From assembly GCA_946481465.1 (NCBI GenBank), contig CAMLOC010000189.1, forward strand, positions 1-7,014: a stretch of DNA of 7,014 bases, written 5' to 3'. Below the pieces are notes generated by a model. That model searched no databases, was not told where the DNA came from, and saw nothing but the letters and a program-made list of their open reading frames with translations. The position numbers and the translations under genes were made by a program. Below, one piece after another: positions 6,327 to 7,014 of this stretch; the first letter of the stretch is position 1; each line of letters begins with the position of its first letter. The DNA is from an uncultured Shinella sp. GTDB taxonomy: Bacteria > Pseudomonadota > Alphaproteobacteria > Rhizobiales > Rhizobiaceae.

Positions 6327-7014
6327 GTGATCCGTCTGACGTACCGGATAGAGACATCGGGCTCGCCCGAAGCGATGGCGACGAAGATCGCCAGCGACCA
6401 GTCGACCGGCACCTTCGTGGCCCTGCCGGGTGAGACGGAGGAGCTGAAGGCGCGCGTCGCGGCGCGTGTCGCCGCCGTCCGCCCGCTGCCGCCCGCCGAT
6501 CGCGCCTCCTTTCCGGACGAGGCGGGGAGCGCGGCGCAGTTCAACCGCGCGGATGTGGATATCGATTTCCCGATGGATGCGGTCGGCACCGATCTTTCGG
6601 CGCTGATGACCATCGCGATCGGTGGCGTGTTCTCCATCAAGGGCCTGACGGGCATCCGCATCGTCGACATGCAGCTTCCGCCGGAATTCGCCGCGGCCCA
6701 TCCCGGCCCGCAATTCGGCGTTCCCGGCAGTTTCGCGCTGACCGGCGTGAAGGACCGGCCGATCATCGGCACCATCGTCAAGCCGGCGCTCGGCCTGCGC
6801 CCGCACGAGACGGCCGAGATGGTCGGCGAACTGATCGAGGCCGGCGTCGATTTCATCAAGGACGATGAAAAGCTGATGAGCCCGGCCTACTCGCCGCTGA
6901 AGGACCGCGTGGCGACGATCATGCCGAAGATCCTCGACCATGAGCAGAAGACCGGCAAGAAGGTGATGTATGCCTTCGGCATCAGCCATGCCGATCCCGA
7001 CGAAATGATGCGCA
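6327..7014 (+). CDS. oiaX: RuBisCO-like protein (form IV), probable 3-oxo-isoapionate-4-phosphate decarboxylase (3' end cut off)
   Basis: The first 229 residues of a RuBisCO large-subunit homologue; the family is normally a little over 400 residues, so the rest of the barrel lies beyond the window. The N-terminal domain (about 1-120) carries STGTF (26-30). The barrel begins with GTIVKPALGL (148-157) and AGVDFIKDDE (172-181). By motif alignment to plant RuBisCO, K152 matches catalytic K175, and K178, D180 and E181 match the carbamylated Lys and metal ligands K201, D203 and E204. True carboxylase residues are changed: K177 is A154, N123 is G100, W66 is F30 and E60 is D24. It is thus a RuBisCO-like protein, probably of the non-phototrophic form IV group. 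In rhizobial apiose clusters such proteins decarboxylate 3-oxo-isoapionate 4-phosphate to L-erythrulose 1-phosphate. A related RLP in other bacteria is a transcarboxylase/hydrolase (OiaT), which cannot be excluded. It is divergent from the regulator. Confidence 0.88.
   Translation, partial: MIRLTYRIETSGSPEAMATKIASDQSTGTFVALPGETEELKARVAARVAAVRPLPPADRASFPDEAGSAAQFNRADVDIDFPMDAVGTDLSALMTIAIGGVFSIKGLTGIRIVDMQLPPEFAAAHPGPQFGVPGSFALTGVKDRPIIGTIVKPALGLRPHETAEMVGELIEAGVDFIKDDEKLMSPAYSPLKDRVATIMPKILDHEQKTGKKVMYAFGISHADPDEMMR

Noticed and set aside
6279..6989. Minus-strand frames opposite the RuBisCO-like gene
   Set aside because: The plus strand has conserved RuBisCO motifs and a strong Shine-Dalgarno; the opposite frames have no recognisable domain.

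Overview
The window looks like chromosomal or large-plasmid DNA of a GC-rich alphaproteobacterium of the Rhizobiales (Rhizobium, Agrobacterium, Shinella or Ensifer type). The evidence is uniformly GC-rich codon use, densely packed overlapping genes, and a gene set known from rhizobial sugar-catabolism loci. No mobile element, RNA gene, CRISPR array or sign of recent transfer was seen. The window holds six protein genes, of which the first lacks its 5' end and the last lacks its 3' end.

Layout: positions 1-5456 are a tightly packed plus-strand operon. It encodes a tandem sugar ABC ATPase (5' end cut), an RbsC-type sugar permease, a Gfo/Idh/MocA-family dehydrogenase, and a 622-residue protein recognised as a D-apionate lactonase type. 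The junctions are a GTGA overlap, a 2-nt gap and an ATGA overlap. After only 3 nt comes the end of a convergent minus-strand gene (5460-6176) for a GntR/FCD regulator resembling NanR. A 150-bp intergenic region (6177-6326) follows. It is AT-richer than the rest and contains overlapping divergent promoter-like sequences and a 9-bp inverted repeat. From 6327 to the window end runs a plus-strand gene for a RuBisCO-like protein (RLP) with a good Shine-Dalgarno and a GTG start.

Interpretation: this gene combination matches the oxidative route for D-apiose, a branched plant cell-wall pentose. The ABC transporter would import the sugar (its binding protein presumably lies upstream of the window). 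The dehydrogenase would oxidise D-apiose to D-apionolactone, and the lactonase would open this to D-apionate. After an oxidoisomerase and a kinase, neither of which is in the window, the RLP would decarboxylate 3-oxo-isoapionate 4-phosphate. The NanR-like protein is the likely local repressor or sensor acting on the divergent promoter region.

The pathway is already described in the literature. The less settled points here are the exact reaction of this RLP, the regulator's effector and operator, and the missing pathway genes expected just beyond the right edge.
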